Positions 1 to 10,536 of a DNA stretch of 64,000 nucleotides are shown in pieces (the stretch's first letter is position 1; each line of letters begins with the position of its first letter). The notes beneath the pieces are model-generated. The model saw nothing but the letters and a program-made list of their open reading frames with translations, was not told where the DNA came from and did no database searches. A program made the position numbers and the translations under genes. Location of the stretch: NCBI GenBank assembly GCA_944990035.1, contig CALYLX010000145.1:558001-622000 (forward strand), given 5' to 3'. This DNA comes from Clitopilus passeckerianus (Eukaryota > Basidiomycota > Agaricomycetes > Agaricales > Entolomataceae).

Positions 1-489
1 AACAGCATCTGGCAGTCCGTCAGAAATCGTCAGACGACCAGCTTTGAGTGACTCACCTTCTGTTATGACCTGTCTTCTTATGCTGGAATCTCCTTGGAAG
101 AGTTCCAAGTCGACATCGTAGTGCCTGCCAGGCATCAATGAATAGATGATAATGACAGCTTCATCTGCGGTATCATCGATCCGAATGAAGACCCTCTGCC
201 AGGGTGATCCATTTACTTTGACGGACATCCCTCTATCAAGTACCTCCTGTATTATGCTCTTGCTCTTCCCTCTGCTTTCTTCCGTTCTACTGCTTGACTC
301 TGCTTGGGATTCCCCATCTTCTGTCAAGTCCAAGGATGATCCAAAATTGTCATTGAGATTCCCCAAGTTCGAAGACAGGATGAAAGTCACAGATACAGAG
401 GTGACTTCTCGAACTGCAAGAGACAAAGGAGGCTGCCACGGTCGTATTGAATGCCACCCATTAGAGCTTGAGCTCGCGTCGGAGGCCAT
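1..489 (-). CDS. Unknown protein, N-terminal part (runs off left edge)
   Basis: An open frame begins with ATG at 489 (MASDASSSSNGW...) and stays open to the window edge, giving about 163 residues. A GTGAGT splice donor at 56-51 could end the first exon after residue 144. The N-terminus is Ser-rich. A compact segment from about residue 85 has alternating hydrophobic residues (VFIRIDD, AVIIIYSLMPGRHYDVDLELFQG) and looks like a small beta-sandwich. I do not recognise the family with confidence. The gene is head-away from the SDR gene on its right, whose 3' end lies about 225 bp away. The long ATG-initiated frame with sensible composition supports it; the function is unknown. Confidence 0.6.
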   Translation of the reverse strand, partial: MASDASSSSNGWHSIRPWQPPLSLAVREVTSVSVTFILSSNLGNLNDNFGSSLDLTEDGESQAESSSRTEESRGKSKSIIQEVLDRGMSVKVNGSPWQRVFIRIDDTADEAVIIIYSLMPGRHYDVDLELFQGDSSIRRQVITEGESLKAGRLTISDGLPDAV

Positions 490-714
490 GATTGCAGGCA
501 GAAAAGTGAGGGAAGGTCACGTGTGCAGCCCAATTTGGGTCTCGAGGTTGGGATGCTTGGCAAGTGTGGCGCACTGCCACTGGCGCGCAAGTTATCTGCC
601 TCCGTTTCATGCCAGGTTTTTCAACGGAAAGGGATCTCAGAACCTTCGTATATACATTAAGATCCGAGTAAAGTACAGGTTATTACAGGCAGCGCTTGAA
701 ATGGTATATGCACA

Positions 715-2338
715 CTAAGTTTGAGAGGCGGTATCGGAGCTGAGGACTTTAACTGGATCAACACCCATCTTTCTAACAACCTTCTCATTCGCCTTCGCAA
801 CGCCTCGTTGGGCCTTCCCTAAACCCCAGCCAAGACTGACGCCAGCGAGATCGGACCTTCTACCTGACCGTCCCACACCGCTCTCGTGCTCCACCCAGGT
901 CTTGTAAAGACCTTCATACGTGGTCCATGCGCCCTTATATCCGAGTCCGCCTTTCTCTGCAGACAACCTCGCTCTTGAGTCGTCGAATATAAGGTGGACG
1001 GATGTGAGGGCGAAGAGGGCCGGTTGGAGGTTAATCAAGTCTCCATTAATCGGTGGGAGCCATTTTGCCAGGAAGCTTCCAATAGTGACCAGATAGTGGC
1101 GAGAGCGGTAGTATGCTTCAATCAACGTGGCTACAATAAGCATGAGGGTTGGTGGCATGTTCGGGAAATGAGTTTCTCCACCGCTCAACGTCTCCAAAAA
1201 GGTGTAGACGTCGCCATAGGTCTGGATAGGCCCGGGATCTGCGACGTTGAAAGCTTGGCCACCAATATCCGGGTTCTTGCTACCACCGAGCAACTCAATC
1301 AGGCGCTGCTCGTAGCAGAGATGCGCAAGAGCACAGTTCTCAACATAGCAGAAATTCTGTACAACAGTTGCTATCCATGTTGGATTGGTCTTGCGAACGA
1401 GGTAGGCACCACATAACATGTCCCCTCGAGGTCCGAAAATGCCGTTCCCAGGACGAATGCAGCCGGTCCTGAGAAGTCCACGTTGTGTTTTAGATTTGTC
1501 GGCCTGACGAACAATCTTGTCTGCCCGAATCTTTGTTGCAGCATAATTCGAGAAGAAATCGTCGTGCTTCTTGGGTAACCGTTCTTCATCATCATTAATC
1601 AATTGCGTGAAATGTTTCGGCTCCTTCTCCCATGGCCAGAGGAAGAAACGCGTCCGCCAAACTCCCACCGATCCGGAGGAGGTGTATACGAGTGCGCTGG
1701 TCCCGATGGCACGTGCGGCGTTGACAATGTTTTGAGTTCCCTGAACATTGACGCGTTCAGAAGGCGGCAGGAGAGCTTCAGTCCGTTCATAGAAGCGGAT
1801 ATTGGCAGCAGTATGGAAGACTGTGATTTCTGGATCTTCGGCGTCGCGACCATCCGCCCAAGACGCGGTAAATGCAGCATTCATTGACTTCTCATCTGAG
1901 ATATCAGTCTGAATGAAAGTCGTGTCTTTGCCTTTGCCGGTCAACAGATCTTCGCGTGCAGGTGGGCGAATATCCAAGAGTCGGATTGATTTGGGATTTT
2001 CGCCTCGTTCAATAAGGGAAGAGACCATCCAACCTCCAAGAAAGCCGCCCTGCCGAGCAAGGATGAATGACTGAACCTTCAGGACTTTGATGAACCGTAC
2101 TTACACCTCCGATGACAATATAACGTCTTCCAGTCTTAGGCGGCAGTTGTTCATGAATTGATATGGCCGGTTCTTTGGACAATTTATCCGCAAGTTTGCG
2201 GACTCCTTCTGGCGTAATTCGCGTCGGGGAAAACTGTAGAGCCTCGGGTGGTATTCTCGACAGGCGTTTATCGTTTACATGGATATAAAGCAAGGAAAGT
2301 ACAGAGAAAAGAATGAACGAGCCAGCAGCAACGACCAA
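715..2338 (-). CDS. 3-beta-hydroxysteroid dehydrogenase/isomerase-like extended SDR
   Basis: Two exons, 2338-2105 and 2049-715, are joined over a 55-nt GTAAGT...CAG intron and encode about 522 residues. The N-terminus is a hydrophobic anchor (SFILFSVLSLLYI). The Rossmann glycine motif (IVIGGGGFLGGWMV) is split by the intron and is complete only after splicing, which supports the junction. The extended-SDR catalytic pair is visible: a Ser-rich strand (YTSSGSVGV) followed by YAATK (Tyr-x3-Lys). The family includes the sterol-4-alpha-carboxylate 3-dehydrogenase of ergosterol synthesis (ERG26). At 522 residues this protein is longer than yeast Erg26 (roughly 350), so it may be a paralogue acting on another membrane lipid or steroid. 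Location is inferred to be the ER membrane. Confidence 0.85.
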
Positions 2339-3134
2339 AAGGCCATTGTGGGCTATGCGAAGAGGCTATGCCCTTCGTGAGGTGCAAAGACGTGGAGAAT
2401 GCTGCAGTGGACGAATGAACGTTTCCCGAAATGGCAATAGAGGAAACCGGGATTTCGGCGCGGAGTTCCCCGACAGACCTGCAAGACGCACACGAATCTT
2501 TTGACCAGCATGTCAGTTCACACTCAAATCACCTGGCATTGAATATCGAACGATTACCCAAAGGCAACTAGTCTACAAAGTCTTTCTGAACTCTCAATAC
2601 TGCACAAAACGGAGAGATTTGTTTCTTGCGCACTGAAAGAACTTCAAGTCCACAATTTGGGTCGCCTCCATCTCGATCATCACATTCCAAGTCATTCTTT
2701 GCGACCTGGAGGCATGAGAACCCACCCTTTCGTCCAACGTGGGAACCAAGACAGGATGCTTATATGTCAAGTTCTGATTGGCCCATGCTCTGAAAACCCC
2801 CTCCTATTGAACTCACAAGATTCTTGGCGATCCATTTCTGGATCTACCTAGGAGAACTGTCTTGGTTTGGCGAGCAGAAAACATAGATTGTCTCCGAAAT
2901 TTCGCTCAGATGAACCATTCGGAGGCGTTTCTCTGGTTCTATTTGGAGGGCCCCATATTTGCAAGCTCAGACTTGAGGTGTTTGAGCCACTATGGAGCAC
3001 GCCATCTTCGTCGTCCTCAAACCCTCCTATAGATGAAGGATGCAAGATAAAGGCCCCGCAATTTCGTCCAAGCTATTCAACATCTCCGGCAATCCTAGCC
3101 TACCCTTCGCACTCAAACCAATCACTTTTTCATC
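2339..3134. promoter_or_regulatory. Divergent intergenic region
   Basis: This 796-bp stretch lies between two divergently transcribed genes (the SDR on the left, the Gly/His-rich secreted protein on the right) and must hold both promoters. Only short, unsupported frames occur in it. I see no RNA gene or repeat. Confidence 0.4.
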
Positions 3135-3819
3135 ATGCAATTCAAGGTTCTTTTCCTCGCTGCCCTCGCTGGCTTCGCCGCCGCTTCTCCCGTTGCCTCC
3201 ACCAACGAGGCCGAACTTGAGGTATAACTCCCCTCCCCCCATTCCTATGTATATGCTAACCAGACTCACGAAGGCTCGCCAGTACGGTTATGGAGGACGT
3301 TATGGCGGAGGACGTTACGGAGGAGGTCGCTATGGAGGAGGACGCTATGGCGGTTATGGTGGCTACCGCGGCTACGGAGGAGGTTATCGCCACCATTACG
3401 GCCGTGACATCGAAGATCGCAACCACGACCACCACGATCACCACAGGCACCACGACAGCAATCGCCACCACGACAACCACTTGGCTGCTCGTCAATACGG
3501 TCGGGGAGGATACGGTTATAGGGATGGCTACCGTGGCGGATATGGATATCGTGGTGGCTTCGGCCGCTACGATGGTTATCGTGGCTATGGTGGCTATGAT
3601 GGGTACCGTGATGGACGCTATAGAGGACGCTACTACAGTCGCGACGAAGCTGGCAGCTACGGCGGTGACGATGGCAAGGACATGATGACCAACTATGGTG
3701 GGAATGACACCAATAGTAAGGACGACTACGGCAGTGGCAAGAAGAAAGATGAGGGCATGAGGGGAGCTAAGAAGGACGATAAGAAGGATGACAAGATACA
3801 AGAAGGACAAGAAGGATGA
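3135..3819 (+). CDS. Secreted Gly/Tyr/Arg- and His-rich protein
   Basis: Exon 1 (3135-3221) encodes a clear signal peptide (MQFKVLFLAALAGFAAASP...). A 52-nt intron (3222-3273, CTAAC branch site) follows, then exon 2 opens with ARQYGYGGRYGGG. The mature protein has three zones: GGRYGGG-type repeats; a His/Asp block (DHHDHHRHHDSNRHHDNH) likely to bind divalent metals; and a second Gly-Tyr-Arg zone ending in a Lys/Asp tail. At the 3' end the annotated frame stops at 3819 with QEGQEG. The KKDDKKD pattern continues in another frame to a stop at 3842-3844 (KDSSYN), so a one-base indel or a recent frame change is likely. The family is unknown; a cell-wall or metal-binding role is inference only. Confidence 0.7.
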
Positions 3820-3844
3820 TAAGAAGGATAGCTCCTACAACTAG

Positions 3845-4205
3845 ATTGTCGTTATCATAACGGCTTCGAAATTTGGAATACAATGGAAATTCTTTTGCCT
3901 CTGCACTTCTAGCTATGCTGCACTTTCAATCTCAAAATTTTGTATACTCTTCAACTCTTTAAATTGTTATGAATAGTTCTGGTTATTTCGTGCATCTCTC
4001 CGATTGATTTCCTCGAGACCTTATGACGAACTTTCACCAGCGTCAGCACTAAACCAGGTTCTTTTATTCAACTATTTGATACAATATCGTAATTGACTAA
4101 CCCGACTCGCAGGTTGGCGTATATTCAGTACATGCAATGCAAGAGTCCATGATGAATGTATTCTGATGCAATGGTTGTCGATATTCACCCCAAATCAACG
4201 TCCCT
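3845..4205. other. Convergent 3' intergenic region
   Basis: This region lies between the 3' ends of two convergent genes. It is moderately AT-rich and I see no supported gene or repeat in it. Confidence 0.4.
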
Positions 4206-5538
4206 TCAAGACGAGATCTGACCACCAGGAGATCCCAAGCCGGCATTTCCGCTGTTGCCATTTCCAATCAAGACAGCAGGAGCAGACGTAGTGACGAAAG
4301 TAAAAGGGGCAGAGGAAGTGGAAGAGGGCTCCTGGGACCTGGTGATAAATCCGATGACTCTGGCGCCGTTATTAGGAGATGTAGTCACGGCAGGGGAAGA
4401 GGTCGTAGTCACGGAGGGGTCGTGGACGAAGACGCAACTGTGGTTGGGGAAACGGAGGAGGATGCGGTATTGGTAGTCTTTGATGCAGAAGTTATCGCGG
4501 CAGAAGATGTAGTACAAGGTGCTGTAACCGTCACCGTAACTGTAATAGGTGAAGGCGTTGAGGATCCTGAGACGGTGGAGGTGATACTAGTCTTGGGAAG
4601 CCCAATCTCAGGGGCAGACGCGGTACTACCTGCGGCATCATCGTCGATCGGCCTGGTGGCAGCGGGGGAAGGGCAATGCTAGAAGCAGAAGAGGTCGGGA
4701 CTGTGCCGGTTTGGATAGAGGATGAGGAGGTGATAGCGGTAGTGGACGAGGAAACGGTACCAGTAGTTTGGGAGGTCGTGTCTGTAGACCCAGGGGTGTC
4801 GGTGGTGGTAGTCGTCTGTGATGGGACTGTGACGTTGATCTGGCGCCTCAAAAGTCTGCGATAATAAGATCCAGAATTGGCAGACGAGGAGGTAGCGGCG
4901 GCGCGGCGGCGGCGGACGTGGTTTCCGGTTCATCATCTTCACAATCGTCTCCCGAATCATCATCTTCTTCAGCGGCGTCATCATCGTCGTCACAGTCATC
5001 ACCATCGTCGTCGGATGAGTCACCAGCTGTGTTGGTGTTATTGGGGGTTGAGCCGGTTCCCTTGCCATCTAAGCCTCCTTCGACGCCTGCCGCAGCGAAG
5101 CGGGCTAAAGCGTCGGCCTGGGCATCACATGCTATGCTGGTACCTGCTTTGTTGACCAATGGAAGAGCGACACAGCTAGTGCCACTAGGGCATGCGGCGA
5201 GTGCCCACTTTCCGTCCACGCATTGTGCGAAAGAGTTGTTCACACAGCCTATCTCGCCAGCTTGATAGAAAGAATTAGTTACGCCATACCTACCAGCCTC
5301 ATCTAGACATACCATTGCAAGGATCAGTATCCTTGAGTGCAGCAAACTTGGCGTTCAACTTTTGGGCGTCCTGGCCGTTTTGCTTCTGAGTGGGGGTGGC
5401 AGAGGCAGAAGCTTCATCATGCCGACGGTGGAACCAGGAAGCAAGGGTAGGGGCACCGTTGACAGAGGAGAGGGAAGACAAAATGGTCAAGGAGACCAGG
5501 ACTGCGAATTTCTTGCAGATCATTGAGAGAATGCTCAA
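4206..5538 (-). CDS. Secreted CBM19-type protein with Ser/Thr-rich mucin-like tail (frame-broken)
   Basis: Exon 1 (5538-5313) gives a signal peptide and pro-region (ICKKFAVLVSLTILSSLSSVNGAP). A 52-nt intron (GTATGT...CAAG) leads to exon 2 at 5260. Splicing creates DPCNAGEIGC, the start of a Cys-rich module (CVNNSFAQCV, ACPSGTSCVALPL, GTSIACD) matching family 19 chitin-binding modules. An Asp/Glu-rich stretch follows. The first frame then stops at 4848, but Ser/Thr-rich coding character continues to about 4206 if the frame changes near 4890 (GCC run), 4665 (C run) and 4390 (C run). The natural protein is therefore probably a CBM19 domain on a long O-glycosylated stalk. The breaks look like single-base losses. 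A shorter protein ending at 4848 is also possible. Confidence 0.65.
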
Positions 5539-5899
5539 GTAAGCTGAGTTGATAAGGAGTGGTCGTGAAGTGTCGTTAATCTATGGGGAGCGCCTGGCTC
5601 AAGAGACGAGAAAGAGTGACAAGAGAAGGGGAAAACAGAAAGGGAGAAGACTGCATTTTTCCGTGCCAGAGTCGTCCTTTATATGAGAGATTCATGACAA
5701 TAGCCTTGGAGTTCATTGTTCTATTTTGAAGGGTAGTGGCCAATTGTCAAGGTCTCTAAGCGACGGCCCGAGGTGGTCAAAGCTTTTGTCAAGCAGCACC
5801 AAATAATGCGAACGCGTCTGTCATTCCTCCTGCGTGACCGCGACTGGTTACAGCTCAGAACCTGGACCACCTGAACCTATTGACTCAACGCCGTAGACT
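5539..5899. promoter_or_regulatory. Divergent promoter region with TATA box for the CBM19 gene
   Basis: On the minus strand a CATATAAAGG element lies at about 5686-5695, roughly 150 bp before the CBM19 start codon. The right half serves the ASCH gene starting at 5900. No gene is seen here. Confidence 0.4.
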
Positions 5900-6513
5900 A
5901 TGCCCGCAGACAGAACAACTGGCAGTGCCTCGACTCAGAAAGAGAAGCTCACCCAGCTTACTTTGACTGGAAAACCAGCGCCTTCAGCTTCTTCCTCTTC
6001 GACTAAGAACAGTGGCAAGAAGACGAAATCTACGGCAGCTGGCGACCGTGTCTACACAGACGCACTCTTAACTATCAAACCTGAGTTCACAGACCTCATC
6101 GAGAAGCGTGAAAAGAACCACGAGTACAGGAAGTATCAACTACGTCCTACAACTTCCAGGATTTGGCTTTATACAACTGCGCCAACATCCGCCGTCACGT
6201 TAGTTATTTCTCTTATATTTCTTACTATTTCTTACTGTTTTCTAACTATGTCCGAAGTCATGTCATAGAAACAAGTGCCCCTAAGAGGCCAGGCGAAGTG
6301 AAAGACTCGTCGGGGATCGGGAACGACGACTTCGACAACGGGAAAAAGCAGTCAAAGTTTGGATACCCTGTCTTAGGACTCTACAAACTGCAGAAACCAC
6401 TTGGCTCAAATGAATTGAAGGCGTATGGGGTAGCGCCTCCTCAAGGATACATGTACATGCCGAAAACAATAATTGAGGATCTTCCCCTCGAGAACATGAC
6501 AAAATTATTCTGA
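5900..6513 (+). CDS. ASCH/PUA-like domain protein
   Basis: Exons 5900-6198 and 6258-6513 are joined across a 59-nt intron (GTTAGT...CTAAC...GAAG) and encode 184 residues. The first 50 residues are Ser/Lys-rich and disordered-looking. The rest carries the signature of small ASCH/PUA-fold proteins: a substrate-loop start (LLTIKPEFTDLIEKREKNHEYRKYQL), a strand ending in IWLYTTAPTS and THVIETSAPKRPGEV. The last of these is continuous only after splicing. ASCH domains are predicted RNA- or modified-nucleoside-binding modules. No catalytic role can be assigned here. The gene converges on the synthetase-like gene, with about 65 bp between stop codons. Confidence 0.75.
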
Positions 6514-6578
6514 AAACCTGGGCCCGCCCACCCACCCTATGTGCCCTAGGTTCAGTCGTTCGTCATTTCTCCGGTCAT

Positions 6579-9500
6579 TCACGTCTCCGCATCGTTATCC
6601 TCCTTTCCGCGAGTCACCTCGTTCTCGAATACTCCATGCAAATAATCCACGGAATAGAACCTGAAAAGGCCCTTCGGATTCTTCACCCATTTCTCCACCT
6701 CTGCAAAAGTAGTCCAATATCCTTCCCCTGTTCCTTCATGTCGGCGTAGGACAAGAAGTACCCCATTCCATTCTCCCGCAAATATTGATATGCACCCTTC
6801 TTCACATACAAAGATTTGGATATCTTTGAGCCAGACCAGTCCAGGATCAATGGCGCGTAGGCGATGACAGGAGTGGTTAACGGCCCCAACCCCATTGTCT
6901 TGAGCTCGCGTGAGAGCAGGAAGAGTTGGCGCCAGAACAGGTTCTCCGAATACGACCCCGTATAGTCAGCTCCAGTTATGCGCATATGGATAGGAACTCG
7001 TCCAGCGCGCCAGAAGGAACGCCGGCCTGAATATTCTGCGAAACTTCAGCTCGATTCTCGCTGGTTTCGAGGCCATACGCCAATCCACGGAGGAGGTTCC
7101 GAAGCGGAGTGTTGAATTCGAGGGATTTGACTTCCTCCGCGTTGGATGTATGCACGGAATGGGTTCCATGCTCGAAGCAGAAGAAGTCCAGCCTGTAGGA
7201 ACCATCTTCCAGGCGCTCGAACCGCGTCTTCCTCCCATGTTTCTCTGCAAATCCGCACCCTTCCGCTGGGCACGCTCTGCGCAATCCCAGGTCTCCAGAC
7301 TTCGGTGAAATCTCCCATCCCAATGTTCCTCGCTTCTCCAGCATGATCTCGACGATCTTCGGCACATTCTTCATCCCCGTCAGCTTCGTCTGGTACTCTT
7401 TCCTCCATTGTATCCCCCCTCCTACAAATTCGGCTGCCTTTATCATCACCTCGTCATAATCTGGGATCAGCTTGTGGAATTCATTGGTGAAGCGCTGGCT
7501 GCGCTGATACTCCAATCCTTCGACAGTCTGGGACCGCTTCTTGTCCGGGGCAGTGTCGACAAGGTCAAGCTGGACAATGACCTCGAAGTTATCGAGCCAT
7601 TCGACAGCAGCAGGGTTGGTGACCTTGTCGCGGAGATCAGCATAGTACTCCTTGATTTCTCTGGCAAGGAGGAATGCGAGCACGAACACCGTAACGGTGC
7701 CGGCGTGTGGGGAGTTGTTGGGCTGAGCGCCAATGTGTATGATCAGCGTTGTTGGAAGGAATCCGCCTCGTTCCCCGGTGTCGCCAATCTGGACCTGGTG
7801 CCTGATGCCCAGGATGCTCTGGAAAGTTCGTTTAGCCCATTGAATGAACTTCCACAAGCGCCCGTCCCAGCTGGCATCACTCACTGGGGATAGCGAATGA
7901 CACAGGTTGTCTGCGGTGGGGAGCCCGAGGTTTCGGATGTGGGAAGAAATGTATTCTGTTCCGTAGAACTCGGCGCCCCGTCCAGGCGGGTCGAGTACGT
8001 TGTTGTCGTGTACTGCTACGAATTGACGAATATTATCACTAGTTGTCGCCTCGTTGTCTGCGCCGAAGACGGTTCGGTGTATGTATTCTACCGAGTACGG
8101 TCGAAACAGCTTGTACGGGCTCCTCATCCACCCCTCGACTGCTTCAAAGAGTCTATTCACGTCTTTTCCTTGCCTCTTCATCTCCGCGAAGGATAGGATA
8201 TACCCTAAACCGTTCTCTTTGAAATACTCGTATTTCTTGTCTAGGGCAAGCGACGTGGAAAGTCTCGAACCAGACCAATCTTGTATGGTCGGTGCGTATG
8301 CAATCACAGGTGGGGCAATGCCTCCTACCCATGTCGACTTCTTGGCGAGCTCAAGAAGCTGCCTCCAGATGAGGTTCTCGTTGTACATCCCCGCCCATTC
8401 TGCTCCCGTCACGAAGAGGTGAACCGGAATATGGATGTTGTTAGAGCTGGGGGAATCATCGAGTCGTGCAGCTCGTGCTTGGGCTCGCGCGATGTTCGTT
8501 TCTAGTCCATATGCTAATGCACGGACTAGGTTGTCCAGAGGAGCGCCAAAGTCAATAGCCTTGACCTCCTCCGAGTCGTTGATGTGAATGGTATGGAGCC
8601 CGTGCTCAGGGCAGTAAAAGCCGATGCTCTCGTATTCATCGCCTCTCTTTGCCTTTTTATACACATTCTTCTTCCCGTCAATTTCGACGGTACCGCATCC
8701 ATCAACCGGGCAGGGACGACGAATGGCCAAAGCTCCTGTCTTTGGGAATAACTCTTCCTCCAACCGCTTTTTATCGCTCAACAGGACGTGAATGACTTGG
8801 GAGATGATTTTTGGATCTATCCCCGCCATTGGGCCATTTCTGGCGCTCTCATTCGTCGTAGAGATTTTCCACTGGATCTTTTCTCCAGCGAAAACTGCCG
8901 CTTCGTGTATGAGCTCTTTGAGATCGCCAAGACTCTCCTCGATCGACTTATTCACCACGTTCTGCTGGTGATATTTTATTCCGTCGACCTCGAATCTACG
9001 AGTCTCGACCGCATTAACACCATTAATCTTGATGTTAACCTCGACCTCAAAGGTCTCTTTCGTGATTTCGTGGGTTTTATAGTAGCCCTTCAGGTCTTTG
9101 GCATGAAGGAACGCATACGCGATGAGTGCCGCAATGCCTACATGAGGCGAAGCCGACCCGCGGCCAACGCCGACATGCACATAGAGCGTCGTAGGTCCGG
9201 GAGGAGCCAGCTTTCTCCCGTCTTTCCCAGCATGGATCGTGGGGAGGCCCAGATAATCCAATTGGGCGGACGTAAAGTCCTTCTCGTACGCGTAAGCGCC
9301 TGCCCCAAGTGGGTCATGTACAACACAATCGTGCTTTACAGCATATTGCGTCGTGGTCCTCAGAGTCGTAACTTTGTTACATCCTCCGGGAGTGGAGAAG
9401 TGGTCTCCGGAATCCGCGTGAGCAGAAATGACGATAGATTCGTCGTTCGCAGAGCCTATGCCACCGTAGCGGTCAGGGAGGTCATCCGCATTGTCTGCTT

Positions 9501-9768
9501 TGGTAGCAGTGACGACTTTGTCGTCGATATTTATGTTCTTGATAATATTATCCTTCAACAACGTAACCCCCGTCGCACCGTCCCCTCGACCTCCTTCACC
9601 TCCCTTCGAGTCCGACAGCATTCCAGGCATTCCGTCTTCACCTCCAGAAGCAACCATCTTAACACTGTTTATACACTCCTCAACAAAACCATCCCTCAAC
9701 TCACGAGTCATTGCCGTGGCCTCAGTGATAGCCTGCGTAGTAGTGTCCGAAAGAATTGCAGTAGCCAT
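6579..9768 (-). CDS. Tandem class I aminoacyl-tRNA-synthetase-like protein (two HUP modules, frame-broken)
   Basis: One 930-codon frame (9768-6976) and its continuation in two other frames encode two copies of the same module, about 1060 residues in all. Each copy has a HIGH-like site after a Pro-Thr-Thr strand (SPHVG near residue 209; SPHAG near 688). Each also has a CPxxGCG...C-EHG cysteine cluster (C353/C358/C386; C833/C838/C864), then a KMSKS-like loop after APxxxDWSGS (RLSTS near 502; KISKS in copy 2). That order of HIGH, inserted Cys cluster and KMSKS resembles class I lysyl-tRNA synthetase. Copy 2 needs a frame change near 6990 (before VPIHMRITGAD) and another near 6700 at a TTTT run (before AEVEKW). 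It then ends at 6579, parallel to copy 1. Copy 1 has lost the second Lys of KMSKS. The function is unproven. Confidence 0.65.
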
Positions 9769-10536
9769 TCTCGCGAGTTATAGTCTTTGAACGTTTCGAA
9801 AATTTTAACCCTTTGCTTGTGACTTTCAGCTACTTGATGGTAGTTCGAGTCAAAGAAGCAATTTCGGAGAAGATGAGGGTTATATACCTTTTGCTGCGGC
9901 ATTGGCCGGTGATTTTACCACGCACAGGCCTTGCCAAAGGAACAATAACAATGCCTGAAATGGTTTAGCGTGAATTGTGCAGAGATTGAAGGGAGAGCAG
10001 AGGAAAGATTCGAAGACAAGGAGGGACGAGGATGGGATGAGTTGAGATGACTCAGTCGATGATCTTATTGGATTTGGACATGATCAAGTCACCGGAATTC
10101 GCTTGTGACATGATCGAAGATCTCCCAAATACACCGGCGCCCACAAAGTGGAGTATGCGCTCAACGAAATTTGGAAAACGTACCCCAAAGCTTTGCATGG
10201 CTCTACGAACGTGAACATGTATATCGCGAAGAGAAGTGAGTTAACCATCAGCCCTTTTCGCTACAAATACAAGCAGTACATCGAGAATTACGATCACAAA
10301 TTCCGTACCGTCTCGGGATCTCAAACCACGAAATTGACAAAAACGCAGCTCGAAATTCTATAAGACCCAACTAACCCAACTTCTCCCTCCAGTATTCATA
10401 AGAAACAGTGCGAATTTTCATACTCAACTAATATGTACCAAACCAAATCCTTACAAACTATAATCCATCGAAAATATGACATACATAAATAATCTCCACC
10501 TCACACCGGTCTACCATAACTTGTGACAGCGGAGAA
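9769..10536. other. Intergenic region, no supported gene
   Basis: This region lies between the start of the synthetase-like gene and the 3' end of FET3. A 71-codon frame at 10148-10363 has no recognisable features. No repeat or RNA gene is seen. Confidence 0.35.

Noticed and set aside
3256..3810. 184-codon minus-strand frame rich in Val/Ile/Ala
   Set aside because: Antisense of the Gly/Tyr/His-rich repeats; the sense strand has a signal peptide, an intron and a sensible start.
6976..7000. Programmed ribosomal frameshift in the synthetase-like gene
   Set aside because: No slippery heptamer or obvious stimulatory structure was seen, and the second break is a simple homopolymer; a lost base is more likely.
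8788..9783. 331-codon plus-strand frame
   Set aside because: It lies fully antisense to the first synthetase-like module, whose motifs repeat in the second module.
10148..10363. 71-codon frame between the synthetase-like gene and FET3
   Set aside because: No signal, domain, splice context or conserved pattern is visible; composition is like intergenic DNA.
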